Source: Atrina japonica
Taxonomy: Eukaryota; Mollusca; Bivalvia; Pterioida; Pinnidae
DNA length: 64,000 bases
NCBI GenBank assembly: GCA_030159075.1
Contig: BROG01000480.1
Location: 186,001-250,000 of the forward strand
Reading direction: 5' to 3'
A program made the translations under genes and the position numbers. This document shows, in pieces, positions 9,941 to 21,060 of the stretch (position 1 is its first letter; the number at the start of each line of letters is the position of its first letter). The notes below the pieces were generated by a model. That model was given only the letters and a program-made list of their open reading frames with translations. It made no database searches and was not told the origin of the DNA.

Positions 9941-10430
9941 TTAATGATAATACGTATTTATATCACACCGGTTTTGTAAATTTCTATCGTTTATTACCGA
10001 GTTAACGAGATTTAAAAATAAAGCGTCTATACTCATAATATTTCTTGAGTTCAATATGACAACCTTATAATCATCAAAAAAAGTTGTAAACTTTTCATTA
10101 TATTTTTCATTAATTTTATCAAAACGATATCTCTTCTTTTTATCTACTTCTCTTTTTAAGCAAAACTCTTTATGGACCATCTCCTTGGTTCAGGTGTTTT
10201 TCCAAGCGTTTAAATCCAATAAATTTTTATCGAATAATTTTTTAAAAGTATATTTTTTCATTAATTTTATCAAAACTATATCCTCTTCTTTTATCTACTT
10301 CTCTTTTTACAAAAACTCTTTATGGACCATCTCCTTGGTTCAGGTTTTTTTTCCAAGCGTTAAAATCCAATAAATTTTTATCGAATAATTTTTTAAAAGT
10401 GGTATCTTTCAATATTGATTTTGAGCTCAT
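9941..10430 (-). pseudogene. Unidentified Polinton gene with an internal tandem duplication
   Basis: A frame starting at 10430 (MSSKSILKDTTFKKLFDKN) runs 36 codons to a stop. The same TFKKLFDKNLLD coding stretch recurs about 150 bp further on, followed by the open frame 10180-9941 (MVHKEFCLKREVDKKK...). The two copies of about 147 bp are 10106-10253 and 10254-10400. The product is basic and lysine-rich with no family I recognise. It is probably the gene next to the polymerase, broken by the duplication and frame changes. Confidence 0.45.
10106..10400. repeat. 147-bp tandem duplication
   Basis: Both copies contain TTTATGGACCATCTCCTTGG, the CAAGCGTT stretch and TTTTTATCGAATAATTTTTT in the same order, with few differences. 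Confidence 0.85.
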
Positions 10431-10570
10431 TTTAATATGTGAATATTTTCTTTTAAATTATATTTTCAAAATTTTTATTATTTTTATTTTTCTTACTATT
10501 TATAACTCATCTCCCTCAATCATATTTTATTATTGATGTCCATTCAATTAAGAAATCTCTCAAATTTTTC

Positions 10571-10716
10571 GTGATTGCATTTAACCTAGTAATGTATAAA
10601 CTTTAAGTGGTTGCGTTTAAACTGGTAAAGTTAGAGACTTTCGTGGCTGCGCTTAACCTTACAAAATAGAATCCCTCTTGTGATTGCACTTAACCCTGTA
10701 AAGCAAGAACATGGAC
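10571..10716. repeat. Four diverged 36-bp tandem repeats
   Basis: GTGATTGCATTTAACC (10571), GTGGTTGCGTTTAAAC (10607), GTGGCTGCGCTTAACC (10643) and GTGATTGCACTTAACC (10680) recur at 36-37 bp spacing, each followed by a GTAA-like end. They lie just outside the last Polinton frame. Confidence 0.7.
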
Positions 10717-11449
10717 AAAAGCAAGAACTTGTGAAAACATGGAATTAGTGGTAGGCCAGGTGGTTGCTGTCAAAAATGAGCTGAAGTATGGGACATATAC
10801 TACTGCGTAAGTTCATTCCATTTGTGATCCAAACGGCCTTTGATAACATTGTGACTGGGCTCTGTGATCCACCACCATAGGACTGGAAAATTGTTGAGTG
10901 TGGCGTACAACACTATTCAAAAAGCAACTTCTAGTCAGCATAGATTTAAGCCACGCCTAAACAGAGGCAGATAATTCAACCTGTGGTCTTTTTCCGTCAG
11001 ACATGTTGAATGTAGGTGATGAAAATGTGCTACAAAAGCTGAATGCATAATCTATTTTCCCTTCATGAAAAAAGTGCCTCTATTTCCAAAGCATCCATTG
11101 CTTAAATTGCCTGCCCGAGATCTTGTGCATCAAAAGTGATGAAGTTTTGTTATGGACAAAGGATATTTAAGTAAATATTTGGATGCGTTAATCAATCTCC
11201 AAATTTTGGTATTTGCATTCATTTTTCACTGAAATACTGTAAAAAAAGTTACATGATGAAATGAATTAGTTTATTCCATTAGTAATAAAACTGCGCCACT
11301 GAGAAAGAAGCAAGCAATTACAAATGACTTTGCATGCAAAAACCATACTTTTACGTGTATATTATCCTTTTTGCATGCAAGTTTACATTACATTTGTGAC
11401 ACAAGCGGCTTTTGATTGTGTTTTGCTACCAAATCATGAATGGTAATAA
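10717..11449. other. Intergenic, no gene seen
   Basis: AT-rich sequence without a convincing coding frame. GTGTGGCGTACAACACTATTC near 10898 resembles the 3' tail of mollusc SINEs, and TTTGCATGCAA occurs twice (11332, 11371). Confidence 0.4.
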
Positions 11450-11782
11450 AACCCGTTCACACGAACAAAGTTTTCGTTGTCAAAGTCTGTCAAAGAAAAC
11501 TTGATCATAGTTTTCTTTGATGAAGTCACCCGTTCACACTATCAATATTTTTAGCGACTTGTACAAGAAAATGCGGGAGCCATGTGTTTGTAACATGTAA
11601 ACATTAATTACGTCATATTGAATGTCTGCTTTGATTGGCTGAATTCCATCAAAGTCCGTCAAAGTTCTCTTATGGACTTTGATCAAAGTTTTCTTTGACC
11701 GTTCACATGATCAAAGTTTGCGTCAAAAACTTTGACCAAGAAAATATGTACAAGAAATCTTTGATCGTTTGAACGGGGCTTA
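11450..11782. mobile_element. MITE-like element with imperfect terminal inverted repeats
   Basis: The left end AAACCCGTTCACACGAAC and the right end, read inverted as AAGCCCCGTTCAAACGATC, form arms of about 28 bp. The body repeats CAAAGT/ACTTTG words on both strands. No open frame; non-autonomous DNA transposon. Confidence 0.65.
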
Positions 11783-12005
11783 ACATAGTAATAATTCAAA
11801 AGGTAATGTTCCGATGAGAATGGGTTCCTTAATGGGTGGTCATGTAATAAAAACTTACTATGGGGTTATTAGAGTTACCGAATAGCAGCGAAGACAATAT
11901 TTCTCAGTTCATGCATTCCCCACTACTAAATATAGCAAATGTTTCAGCAAGACGTTGGGGAATTTATTGCTTATTTCCGTATATTTAAAAATCAGAATCT
12001 TATAA

Positions 12006-12086
12006 TATTAAAACATAGAGAATCAATTCCACCTTGGTTTGCAAGCTGTTGAGGAATTAATTATTGTCTCTGTTATAATATTAATA
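12006..12086. mobile_element. 65-bp structured mini-element, copy 1
   Basis: Element body 12014-12078, flanked by TATTAAAA (12006) and TATTAATA (12079). It differs from the copy at 15917 by one base. It contains nested inverted pairs AGAGA/TCTCT, AATTCC/GGAATT and CTTG/CAAG. Confidence 0.6.
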
Positions 12087-12717
12087 AATTGATTTTCAAT
12101 CAATCAATTTTTTGATATCAAAGAATACCAATTTTTAAATATTATCACAGCAAGGTTTTGTTTTGGGATTTTACCGTGTCGTATGTGACGATGACGTGTC
12201 GTTGATATTGTCGCTGGAGTCGTATTTGCTGTTGCGTTGTTATGAACGGATGAGGGAATGTTGGCGAGAAGAAGAGTTGGTGTGTGTGACGCTGTGGGCA
12301 GTAAATAGTAAGAGGGTGTCGTATTCCATGTGGTCCACTAAAATACAACTGCAGAAAGAACACTGTATAAGTTAATCAGTATTTAATCAAGCTGCAACGA
12401 CGAACAGTAAATCACAGAGATATAACAATCAAAAGTAAATAGTCTGAAATAGTGAATAACAATAAATAAGTCCAAAATATTGAATAAAAAGTAATATGTC
12501 CCGGATGAAAATAGAATGCAAGCCGGATAAGTGATCAAGTTGGATTTGTCGGTGAAATCAGTAGTGTGTCTGATTTCTGAACTGAGGAATTGAAATTTGA
12601 CTAAAGTATTTATGAGAGTTAGGACACTAGTTTGTAAATAATAGATCTATTATAAGTTTGAAAGGTGTTGAGTCAATTTCTGTAAATTAACAAATTTAAC
12701 ACATGTACATGAAAATA
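12087..12717. other. Intergenic, no gene seen
   Basis: A GT-rich stretch at 12150-12340 gives overlapping short open frames on both strands, with no recognisable protein. Confidence 0.4.
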
Positions 12718-12881
12718 ATAGACCCTTTAGCAGTAACTGCGGTCCTGTGTCTTTGCCAGTCTTCTGGTTGGCAAAATGATGCAGATCCCCGGAAAATAAC
12801 GTCAAGAAACAATCAGTTACTATAACGACGTCTATGTTTTTGCGGGTATCTCTATCATTTTGCCAACGCTAAAGGATCTAT
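12718..12881. mobile_element. 164-bp MITE-like element
   Basis: ATAGACCCTTTAGC (12718) is inverted as GCTAAAGGATCTAT (12868) with one mismatch. A second nested pair is TTGGCAAAATGA and TCATTTTGCCAA. The body is non-coding. Confidence 0.7.
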
Positions 12882-14130
12882 AGAGAAATTAAATAAGTAC
12901 ATAAAAATAATTATAAGAGGATTATCACGTGAAGTAAATCCATTTCCCGTATTATAATTAATGCCGAGGACCCGGAATCTGGAACCTGGAATTAAACTTA
13001 ACCCTATTTAATGCTATTTCTGCGAACAAAGTGCGTTTACATTGGATCCGCCCTTACCAGAATTAAATAAAATATTTTGTTAAAGGTAGATGTGTTATGA
13101 TAACGTGCTACATAAAAAGGAATTAAATGAAATTTGATTTCATTTAGCTAATATCATAAGACATTAAGTCCCCATAATTTAGAAATCGTAAATTTGAAAA
13201 ACACATAAATATATGTCTTCAGCTAGTATTTTTCTTGTGATAAAAACATTCTTTGTGTACGGGATCAGCATATAAACGACGACATATGATCATGAAACTG
13301 TTTACACGTAATCATTACATTGTCTTACATTTGCCACAGAAGAATATTTGAATGGCGAATTGTTTTTTAGCAAATATTTCTTTCGCTTTTTATCTTTCCA
13401 TTATTATTTTTTTTACAGTTATCTAAATTACAAATAATATATTTTTTTCAAATGTCACATAAACGTGCATGTTTTCAAGCTCTGTCCAGTTTATAGTAAA
13501 ATAAAGCTGACAATATTAATGGAAATCTATTTCATTATTCCATACAACAAACCAGCGGATGCAAATGAAAAAGGCGATGAAAATGTTGAGTTCTGTGAGA
13601 GCACGTCAGGTACGGAGCCCTCTTTTTTCCGCCATCTTGGCAGAAGTCTCGGAGATGAACTCAAATAAATATCCTAGTATGAAGTCAAATTACATAATAC
13701 TTTTTAAGCATATTTCAAAGATACAAAGATGGATGAAAAATAAGATAAATTTGAAAAATGTCTGGTGTTCACTTGTATTAAATCGTTAAAATAGATCGCT
13801 GTCAAAGATGAAAACATATCTAGATGTTTTACACACTTGTTTTTCTATCAGTATTGTCTACATACTGAAAGCGTCTTATTTCTTATAATTACTGTACCGG
13901 TACCCTTAATGTTACTGTAAATAACATTTCCATCTCTAACAGTACTGTACACATGTAGATAACAAATATAGGCACAATTTATTGCACATTCGCACATTAA
14001 CAACAAAAATACCGACACACATTTATGAATAAACTGTAAAATCATTTAGTGAATGCGTCATGTTGGAAATTTTGAATTTACTGGGTGAGTATATATACAA
14101 AATTTTCAACATGACAATTGAATTAAAACA
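12882..14130. other. Intergenic, no gene seen
   Basis: AT-rich. Short frames near 13465-13790 and 13848-14045 have no recognisable protein content. Confidence 0.4.
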
Positions 14131-14147
14131 AAAAGAATATTTCCTTT

Positions 14148-14303
14148 CAGTGTCTGTAAACGATCAACCAAAGGTGTACATCCAATCCAGTTCGAGGTCC
14201 TGAAAAAGGAGGGCGCTTTGGTTGACATTAAAAAATACTATAAAATGAAAAACTTAAACTGGAGATAGCTGTTCTCAAACAACAGGAAACGCTTATAGCG
14301 TAG
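14148..14303 (+). pseudogene. Possible broken coding exon, lysine-rich coiled-coil type
   Basis: Follows a TTTCAG acceptor-like sequence. One frame reads VCKRSTKGVHPIQFEVLKKE and then IKKYYKMKN; a one-base shift gives KLEIAVLKQQETL, a helical pattern. It looks like a piece of a transposon-associated or host protein; I cannot name it. Confidence 0.25.
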
Positions 14304-14391
14304 GAAAGTCTTGCTGGAATGGCTAGTTACACCTGTAGCCATTAATTTTGAAAATAAAAATATTTTTAAGCTTAAAAATGTATTGCACTTG

Positions 14392-14640
14392 ATAACAAAT
14401 GGACAAACTCGGACTTCTTGAAATCAAGAGATGGGATCAGGTGCCATGGAGGAGTAAGCATCCCCTGTCGACTGGTCACACCCACCCTAAGTCCACAGTC
14501 AAATTAAAATGAAATACGTGAGGAACGAACTCTCGTCATAATTGGTACAGACGTCTTAACAAAGGCCATCGAACAGGTAACTCAACATTTCACTTAGTGA
14601 AACAGATTAGTCGCAAACAAGACTTTATACCGACCAAAAA
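14392..14640 (-). mobile_element. Penelope-like element family A, 3' tail fragment
   Basis: Shares GCCATGGAGGAGTAAGCATC, a GTCGACTGGTCACACC-like segment, AACTCAACATTTCACTTAGT and the terminal TATACCGACC with the other family A copies, in minus orientation. No RT sequence remains. Confidence 0.65.
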
Positions 14641-15016
14641 TGTTTTACTGACCTCATGTTTGGAAACCGCAGTGACCATTTATTTAGGCCAACATGAAAT
14701 ATGCGTGTTTTGGTTACCTGACCGACCTGAAATTCGGCCTGTATTTCAAACATTTTATTGGCGTCGAATTTGAAAGAAAATATTCAAAATGTTTTATTTC
14801 ATTGGAATTTAAAATTGTATGCACTTGTTAAAAATGATAGAGTAGATAAATTTCTAGTCGGACCCCGGCCATTTTCTGAGAGATAATAAAACACAAAATA
14901 ATCATAACAGGAAGCAAACATATTAATTATGTTAACGTTGGCCTTCCGGTTTTATTGCACTTCTAAATGTGATCGATGTGTGAGACATTTCTGGAAGGTT
15001 GTGTTCAATACTAAAA

Positions 15017-15762
15017 GCCATATTCCGGGTAGTAATGTTCATAAATAAAAAATAACTTTACCCACTTACTGTTAATTTTGCCATATTCCGGGTAGTAATG
15101 TTACTGTTAATTTTACCATATTCCGGGTAGTAATGTTCATAAATAAAAAATAACTTTACGCACTTACTTTTAATTTTACCATATTCCGGGTAGTAATGTT
15201 CATAAATAAAAAAAAACTTTACGCACTTAGTGTTAATTTTACCATATTCCGGGTAGTAATGTTCATAAATAAAAAAAACTTTACGCACTAACTGTTAATT
15301 TTGCCATATTCCGGGTAGTAATGTTCATAAATAAAAAAAAACTTTACGCACTAAATGTTAATTTTGCCATATTCCGGGTAGTAATGTTCATAAAAAAAAC
15401 TTTACGCACTAAATGTTAATTTTGCCATATTCCGGGTAGTAATGTTCATAAATAAAAAAAAAACTTTACGCACTTACTGTTAATTTTACCATATTCCGGG
15501 TAGTAATGTTCATAAATTAAAAAAAATTACGCACTTAGTGTTAATTTTGTCATATTCCAGGTAGTAATGTTCATAAATAAAAAAAAACTTTACACACTTA
15601 ATGTAAATTTTGTCATATTCCGGGTAGTAATGTTCATAAATAAAAAAAAACTTTACCCACTTAGTGTTAATTTTGCCCATATTCTTTACGGTTACTGTTA
15701 ATTTTGCCATATTCCGGGTAGTAATGTTCATAAATAAAAAAAATTACGCACTTACTGTTAAT
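15017..15762. repeat. 62-bp satellite, about 12 copies
   Basis: ATATTCCGGGTAGTAATGTT recurs at about 62-bp steps (one step near 35 and one near 94), each followed by CATAAATAAAAAA, ACTTTACGCACTT and TGTTAATTTTGCC. The A-run length varies between copies. Open frames across it are repeat translation. Confidence 0.9.
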
Positions 15763-15900
15763 ATTGTATGTATATTTATACTTTCGTCGTATATACAAGT
15801 TTCTTTATCAAAATTGTGGTTTACACCGAACAAATTCAATTTTCAGTCACATAATCGCAGCATCAATACGACGATTTATTATATTTTAGGGGTGGATCTC

Positions 15901-15997
15901 TATAGAAAATGTCAAACATAGAGAATCAATTCCACCTTGGTTTGCAAGCTGTTGAGGAATTAAATATTGTCTCTGTTATAATATAGAAAATGTCAAA
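15901..15997. mobile_element. 65-bp structured mini-element, copy 2, with perfect 16-bp target duplication
   Basis: Body 15917-15981. TATAGAAAATGTCAAA flanks it exactly on both sides (15901-15916 and 15982-15997). The body folds on paper as AGAGA/TCTCT outside, AATTCC/GGAATT in the middle and CTTG/CAAG inside, with a GTTTG loop. No poly(A) tail. Confidence 0.75.
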
Positions 15998-16878
15998 TTT
16001 TACAACAATTTTCTCGGAATGTGACTTTAAAGGTTGTAATAATCTTGAGAACGCTATACGTGTACAGAACCGTGCAAAAAGTTTGTCAACTATTGCCACT
16101 TTTTCATAGCCTTCTAACTTTTTTTTTCAAATACATGCCACAAGGTAATGCCTGCATCAGTTTTTGTCCAATTTCACATATGTATTTTTTTTCATTATCA
16201 TTTGATAACAATTTAAAACTCCTTTGAAACTGAGATGCAACATTTTTAGTGCAGTATGTCCTTTGCGTGTGACTTACAAAAAATTTACACATCCCAAACA
16301 CAAATGCGCAGAAGTTTACAAAATTTCATGTAGAATATAAGTTATTTTCAAAAAAGTTGATTGAGCATAGTAAGATATGGGAAAACTATTTTAGTTGACT
16401 CACTTTTGGCTTGGGGCTGTAGCAGTCAAAATAATAGTAGTGTAGACTACACATTTAACTTTGTTTTATTCATTGAAAATTGGCCAGTAATGAATTCCCT
16501 TACAGCCCTTCCCTCCCCAATGTTATTACGAGATTGCGGATATCGTATATACCAATATGACACACAATGTTATCCTCCTCGTATAGATCCCTCCGAAGCT
16601 ATGTATGTAAAATTTCACAGGCTCTGATGACTCTGCTTGTTTCCTTGGGTTAAGCCGGAGACCTCCATGCAGGCAATGGAAATATTTTGACTGTCCATTA
16701 AAAATGTGTGGGAGAAGAGGACCCAAAACCGGCCAACGCCACTACCAAATCCAGCGCTCAAGCCTACTCCGTAGGGGCGAGCACGTGTAGCAACTTACAT
16801 CATGGTTGCACGTTAAACACAAGGAGCCTCTCCGGAGCTACAGGGGTAGCTCCGGCGTGTGGGAAGGGCTTTGAGTAG
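15998..16878. other. Intergenic; one strong hairpin
   Basis: No recognised gene. CCGGAGCTAC (16832) and GTAGCTCCGG (16846) form a perfect 10-bp hairpin with a 4-base loop. The 16361-16627 frame resembles no protein I know. Confidence 0.4.
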
Positions 16879-17182
16879 TCACGCCGCACGTTTGTTTGTT
16901 TGTTTGTTTATTGTTGTTTAACGTCCCATTCGAGAATATTTCACTCATATGGAGACGTCACCAAATGCCGGTGAAGGGCTTCAAAGTTTGGACTATGCTC
17001 GGCACTTACGGCCATTGAGCAGTAGGGTTCTTTAACGTGCCAACACCTACTGTGACAGCTTTTACGGTCTCATCCGAAAGACAGGAAACCAACCTGTCGC
17101 CGGCGGGACTCGAACTCACGACCTCACGATCCAGAGTCCAGCGCGCGACCGACTGAGCCAGGCCGGCTCTCACGCCGCACGT
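16879..17182 (-). mobile_element. tRNA-derived SINE, type I, with 13-bp target duplication
   Basis: On the minus strand it begins with a tRNA-like head: box A in GGCTCAGTCGG and box B in GAGTTCGAGTCC. A central region with GCCGGCATTTGG-like sequence follows, and it ends in AACAATAAACAAACAAAC. TCACGCCGCACGT flanks both sides (16879-16891, 17170-17182). Confidence 0.85.
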
Positions 17183-17500
17183 AAAATCAACTCTGACTGT
17201 GATCTATAAATACATGTCATAGGCGTCGGAAGCAAATTGAAAGTGTGTGGGGGGGGGGGGGCTAAACCAACTTAAAACACACACACGCCAGAAGTGGGGG
17301 GCTAAACCGACTTAAAACACACACACGCCAGAAACGTCTTGGGGTTTAAGCCCCAATTTTCAACATCTATGTCTATCTTTGCAAAAAAAGTGGGGGGGCT
17401 TTCCTGGAGTTTCGAGCTTAAGCGATACGTGGTAAGTAATCGATTAGAATTTTTGCATTCATTGATAGAGTTCAATGTATTGAAATAGAAAAAACATTGG
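17183..17500. other. Intergenic, small direct repeat
   Basis: GGGGGGCTAAACC with ACTTAAAACACACACACGCC is repeated twice (about 17250 and 17297). No gene seen. Confidence 0.5.
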
Positions 17501-17527
17501 TTTTTGGAATAAAGTTTTGATTGAGAG

Positions 17528-18370
17528 ATGTCTCACATGATTGAAAATGATCGTTTGCGTGCTATTGGGATGCTGGAAGCTGGGATTTCTCAAAGCAATG
17601 TGACAAGGCAGGTTGGAGTTCATATTAACACTGTAAATGTCTTATGGAGACGATGTATGCTAACTGGCACCGTTCGGGACCGCCCACGACCAGGACGCCC
17701 GCTTGCGAAGTTACGTCTGCAAGATACGTATTTACGGACGTCACATTTGCGTAATCGATTCCAATCGGCTTCTTTGACAGCTAGAAGCATCCCTGGGCAT
17801 CGACGGATAAGTCCTCGTACCGTAAGGAACAGATTGTAAGAGGTCAACATCCATCCTCGGCGTCCCGCTATCCGTCTGTTCTGCTCTGGCGTTGACGTGT
17901 TCGAGGTTAGCGTGGTGGAGGAGGCATCGTTTCACTAACAGAGATTGGGCGAAAGTCCGACGGCGTCGAGATTTGGTCTGGGCTGGAATTACAACACATG
18001 GAAGGACATCCTTACGTGATTGTAGAGAGCGATCGCTACTGTGACGAGATTGTATGTCAGCACGTCATTCCATTCATTAACAACAACCAACGTAACTTCA
18101 TTATGTAGCAGGACAACGCACGACCGAACACCACACGCGTTGTTAGTGACTGTCTACAGCAGTAAAACGTGAATGTGCTACACTGGCCTGCGATGTCACC
18201 GGATTTATCGCGTCTAGAACATGTTTGTGATGTAATGGAACGACGTCTATGTCAAGAGTCAACCCCCTGCTACGTTGGAAGCTTTGCGCCATTCTTTATT
18301 GCGCATATGACGGAACATTCCCCAAGCATTTCTGCATAACCCGATTCGTTCAATGCGTCGTAGGTGTGAA
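17528..18370 (+). pseudogene. Tc1-like transposase, broken
   Basis: The open part (17528-17839) is the N-terminal DNA-binding domain: a first helix-turn-helix with RLRAIGMLEAGISQSNV, a GRPR-like hook as DRPRPGRP, then a second HTH part. After a deletion the catalytic half continues with WSGLELQHMEGHPYV-like sequence, FIMQDNA-like sequence with an in-frame TAG, NVLHWPAMSPDLS and an ECV.DVMERRL-type segment. Stops and a missing piece make it inactive. No clear terminal inverted repeats were found nearby. Confidence 0.75.
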
Positions 18371-19233
18371 AAATGCATCGGTGCAAATACTGTTGTCTTA
18401 GTATCGAGGTGATATATTTCAACCAGCATGTAAAGTGGTTTGTTTACATTTCACGACTCGAAGAGGGTAGACTGTATCTCGGCCTAGCTACAAAACGTCA
18501 GGTAAAATAACATGGCTGGAAAATTTAATAAATACAATATTTGACAATTGTTTATGAATAACATGGTTATTACACCGAGCGAGACAAGAGAGTACACATT
18601 TAACACTACGCACTCGTGTTAAATGTATTCTCCTGCCTCACTCGATGTAATTACCATAAATAAATTGTGAAATCTCCTCTGAGCCTCTATTTTTTTTTCA
18701 TATAGCCATATTTTAATTTTGAAGCATCAAATTTTTGTCCCAAAGGTATTTTGCTTCCTTACCTAAGATCAATAACCTAACCCTTTCATCCCCACATACC
18801 ATCACAGATCGATCTTATAAAATATAACAGATCATACCATTAATCATACTTGGTGGTGAAAATGTTACCGAATATTGATTTATGGTAGACTTTATTCGTT
18901 TCACTTCAGTTTTTTTCTATCCCCTTGACGGATTTTCGGAGAGTAAGATACTCTCCATCGAAAGTTCGCCTTCTCCGGATTTCAGATAGTACGATGTCGC
19001 CATGAGAAAGTTCGCCTTCACAGGTTTTCAGATAGTAAGATAAACTGGCGATAGAATTTCAGATTAGTTATAAATTCTGATTATGGCAGACAATGGGCCA
19101 AACATGAAGACGTGGAACTAGACACTTTGTCTGAATGACTAAGAGCTATACGATGGTTGATAAAATCTTCGATTCGAAAACTTAAGGATGATCCCCTATT
19201 AAGGAATTCTCATGAATATTTGTATGTAAACCT
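18371..19233. other. Intergenic; small tandem duplication
   Basis: GAAAGTTCGCCTTC with TTTCAGATAGTA occurs twice (about 18959 and 19009). No gene seen. Confidence 0.4.
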
Positions 19234-19290
19234 TAAAATTCTTTCTTTTTTTCACTGAATATACCCAAAATGTACTAATTCAAAGCAGGT
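19234..19290 (+). repeat. PLE family A 5' fragment
   Basis: AACCTTAAAATTCTTTCTTT and ACTGAATATACCCAAAA match the start of the copy at 32829. Confidence 0.5.
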
Positions 19291-19513
19291 GCTCTCCATA
19301 TTATTTAATTTTTTACATTGATGTGACGTTGATTTGTAATATCCTTATAAAACTGTACATAAAGGAACTCATATTGACACCATTAATGTTGACATATTAA
19401 CTTTTTGGACATTGACTGATACAAAACTGGTTTGTTTTGTCAAAACAAAACAAAATAAACACAGTCTATAGCATACAAAGCTCAAATGAGCAAAACAATA
19501 GCCTATCAAGGGT

Positions 19514-19517
<4 letters not shown>

Positions 19518-19600
<83 letters not shown>
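19518..19600. repeat. (TA)n microsatellite
   Basis: About 80 bp of alternating T and A with one interruption. Confidence 0.95.
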
Positions 19601-19602
<2 letters not shown>

Positions 19603-20254
19603 GCGGAGGAAAATATGACTCACTTGCATAAATAAATATTTACTGTATATTTGTTTAATTTCACGGGGAGAAAATCTCGCGTTTTTCTGCAGGGAACTTA
19701 TTCACGGGTATTAAATTCCACGCAGGATTAATTACGAACTGTCTTCCTGATTCTTCATAAGTATAAGGTAGTATATTCATTGACCTCGAATATAGCGAAA
19801 TTTCCCCCCCGCGAATAAAAGCAACTATCCAGTATAACAAAATAAAAATGTGAGCAAAATTGGTTTCTTTCATTAAAACAACATAAAATATGTTGTATAA
19901 TAACAACAAGAAATCAATATCTATCAATATTAGATTTCAGTAAATACGGCTTGGTAGTACCCCCACCTTGTTTTTCCAAATTAATTGTGCCAATACTGAC
20001 TACAAAGTGCAATGATGAAATAAGAATGTGTTCTAGTTTACTAATTTAACAAGTTCTTTTATTGATACAATTTGTTATATGCTGTTTAAGCAAAAGAAAT
20101 AGATATCTACCCTTGTTAATTTTCCGTATACACGGCTTAGTAGTACCCCATCTTCTTGATTTTTCCCAAAAATTGTGTCATTACACAGTATATAGAACAA
20201 TGGTACAATAAGTTTGTGTGTAAAATTAGTCTGACAGGTTTCTATTATTAATAT
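19601..20254. other. Intergenic; start of a diverged direct repeat
   Basis: The segment at 20063-20150 (AAGAAATAGATATCTACCC, then a TATACACGGCTTAGTAGTACC-type sequence) recurs at 21063-21155. No gene seen. Confidence 0.5.
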
Positions 20255-21060
20255 AAAACATCTCAGATACCAAAGTATAAATCTTTAGGATGTCCAGGAC
20301 ACAGATACAAATCCGGTAAAAATGGACAAACACAGACCCGCTGGAAACCAAGAGGTGGGATCAGATGCCATGGAGGAGTAAGCATCCCCTGTCGACTGGT
20401 CACAACCGCCGTGAATCCACAGTCAAGTCCAAATGAAATACATGAGGAACGAATCCTCGTCACAATTGGAACAAACGTCTCATCAACCGCCAACGGAAAG
20501 GCAACTCAACATTTCACCTAGTGAAACAGAGTAATCGCAAACAAGATAATTATACCGACCGTTTGTTTGTTTGTTTATTGTTGTTTAAAGTCCCACTCAA
20601 GAATATTTCACTCATATGGAGACGTCACCGAATGCCGGTGAAGGGCTTCAATTTTTTACCTTTGCTCGACACTTACGGCCATTGAGCAGTGAGGGTTCTT
20701 TAACGTGCTGACAACTACTGCGACACGGGACCTCGGTTTTTACTTTCCCATCCGAAACCAACCTGTCGCCGACTGGACTCGAACTCACAACCTCATGATC
20801 AAGAGTCGAGAGCGCTATCGACTGAGCCAGGCCGGCTCATTATACCGACCGTAAAATTTGCGGACCGTCGACATCAAATGCGGTTTTAGATATCCCTGTG
20901 TCAATAATTTGTCAGTGAGTAGTTTACATCTGTGTATGAAATGTTCATATGTTGAACACCCCCTGGCATATCAGATCATTTGTGAAATATAAACTCCATG
21001 TATGGATGACCGTGGGATATTACTACTTAAATTGGGAAAATATACCATGGTAAAGCCGAA
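20255..21060 (-). mobile_element. PLE family A, 3' part, interrupted by a SINE
   Basis: Minus-strand copy with the 3' terminus near 20255. It has the conserved tail (GATGCTTACTCCTCCATGGC on the minus strand) and, beyond the SINE, the C-terminal RT region with the AYGVYISQLIRYAR-type segment decayed. The nested SINE at 20563-20838 is flanked by ATTATACCGACCGT. Confidence 0.75.
20549..20852 (-). mobile_element. tRNA-derived SINE, type I, nested in a PLE
   Basis: Same family as 16892. It has a perfect 14-bp target duplication ATTATACCGACCGT at 20549-20562 and 20839-20852, so it arrived after the PLE. Confidence 0.85.

Larger units (their letters stand above)
1..10560. mobile_element. Decayed Polinton/Maverick (adintovirus-like) element, left end outside the window
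   Basis: The block combines a retroviral-type integrase, a protein-primed family B DNA polymerase convergent to it, and several small conserved structural-module genes. That combination is diagnostic of Polintons/adintoviruses. Most genes carry stops and frameshifts, so it is an old insertion. The left end is not in the window. On the right the last recognisable open frame starts at 10430 and ordinary host-like sequence follows. I found no terminal inverted repeat, so 10560 is an estimate. Confidence 0.85.

Noticed and set aside
15058..15731. Open frames with FFIYEHYYPEYGKI repeats
   Set aside because: They follow the 62-bp satellite period and have no start context or family.
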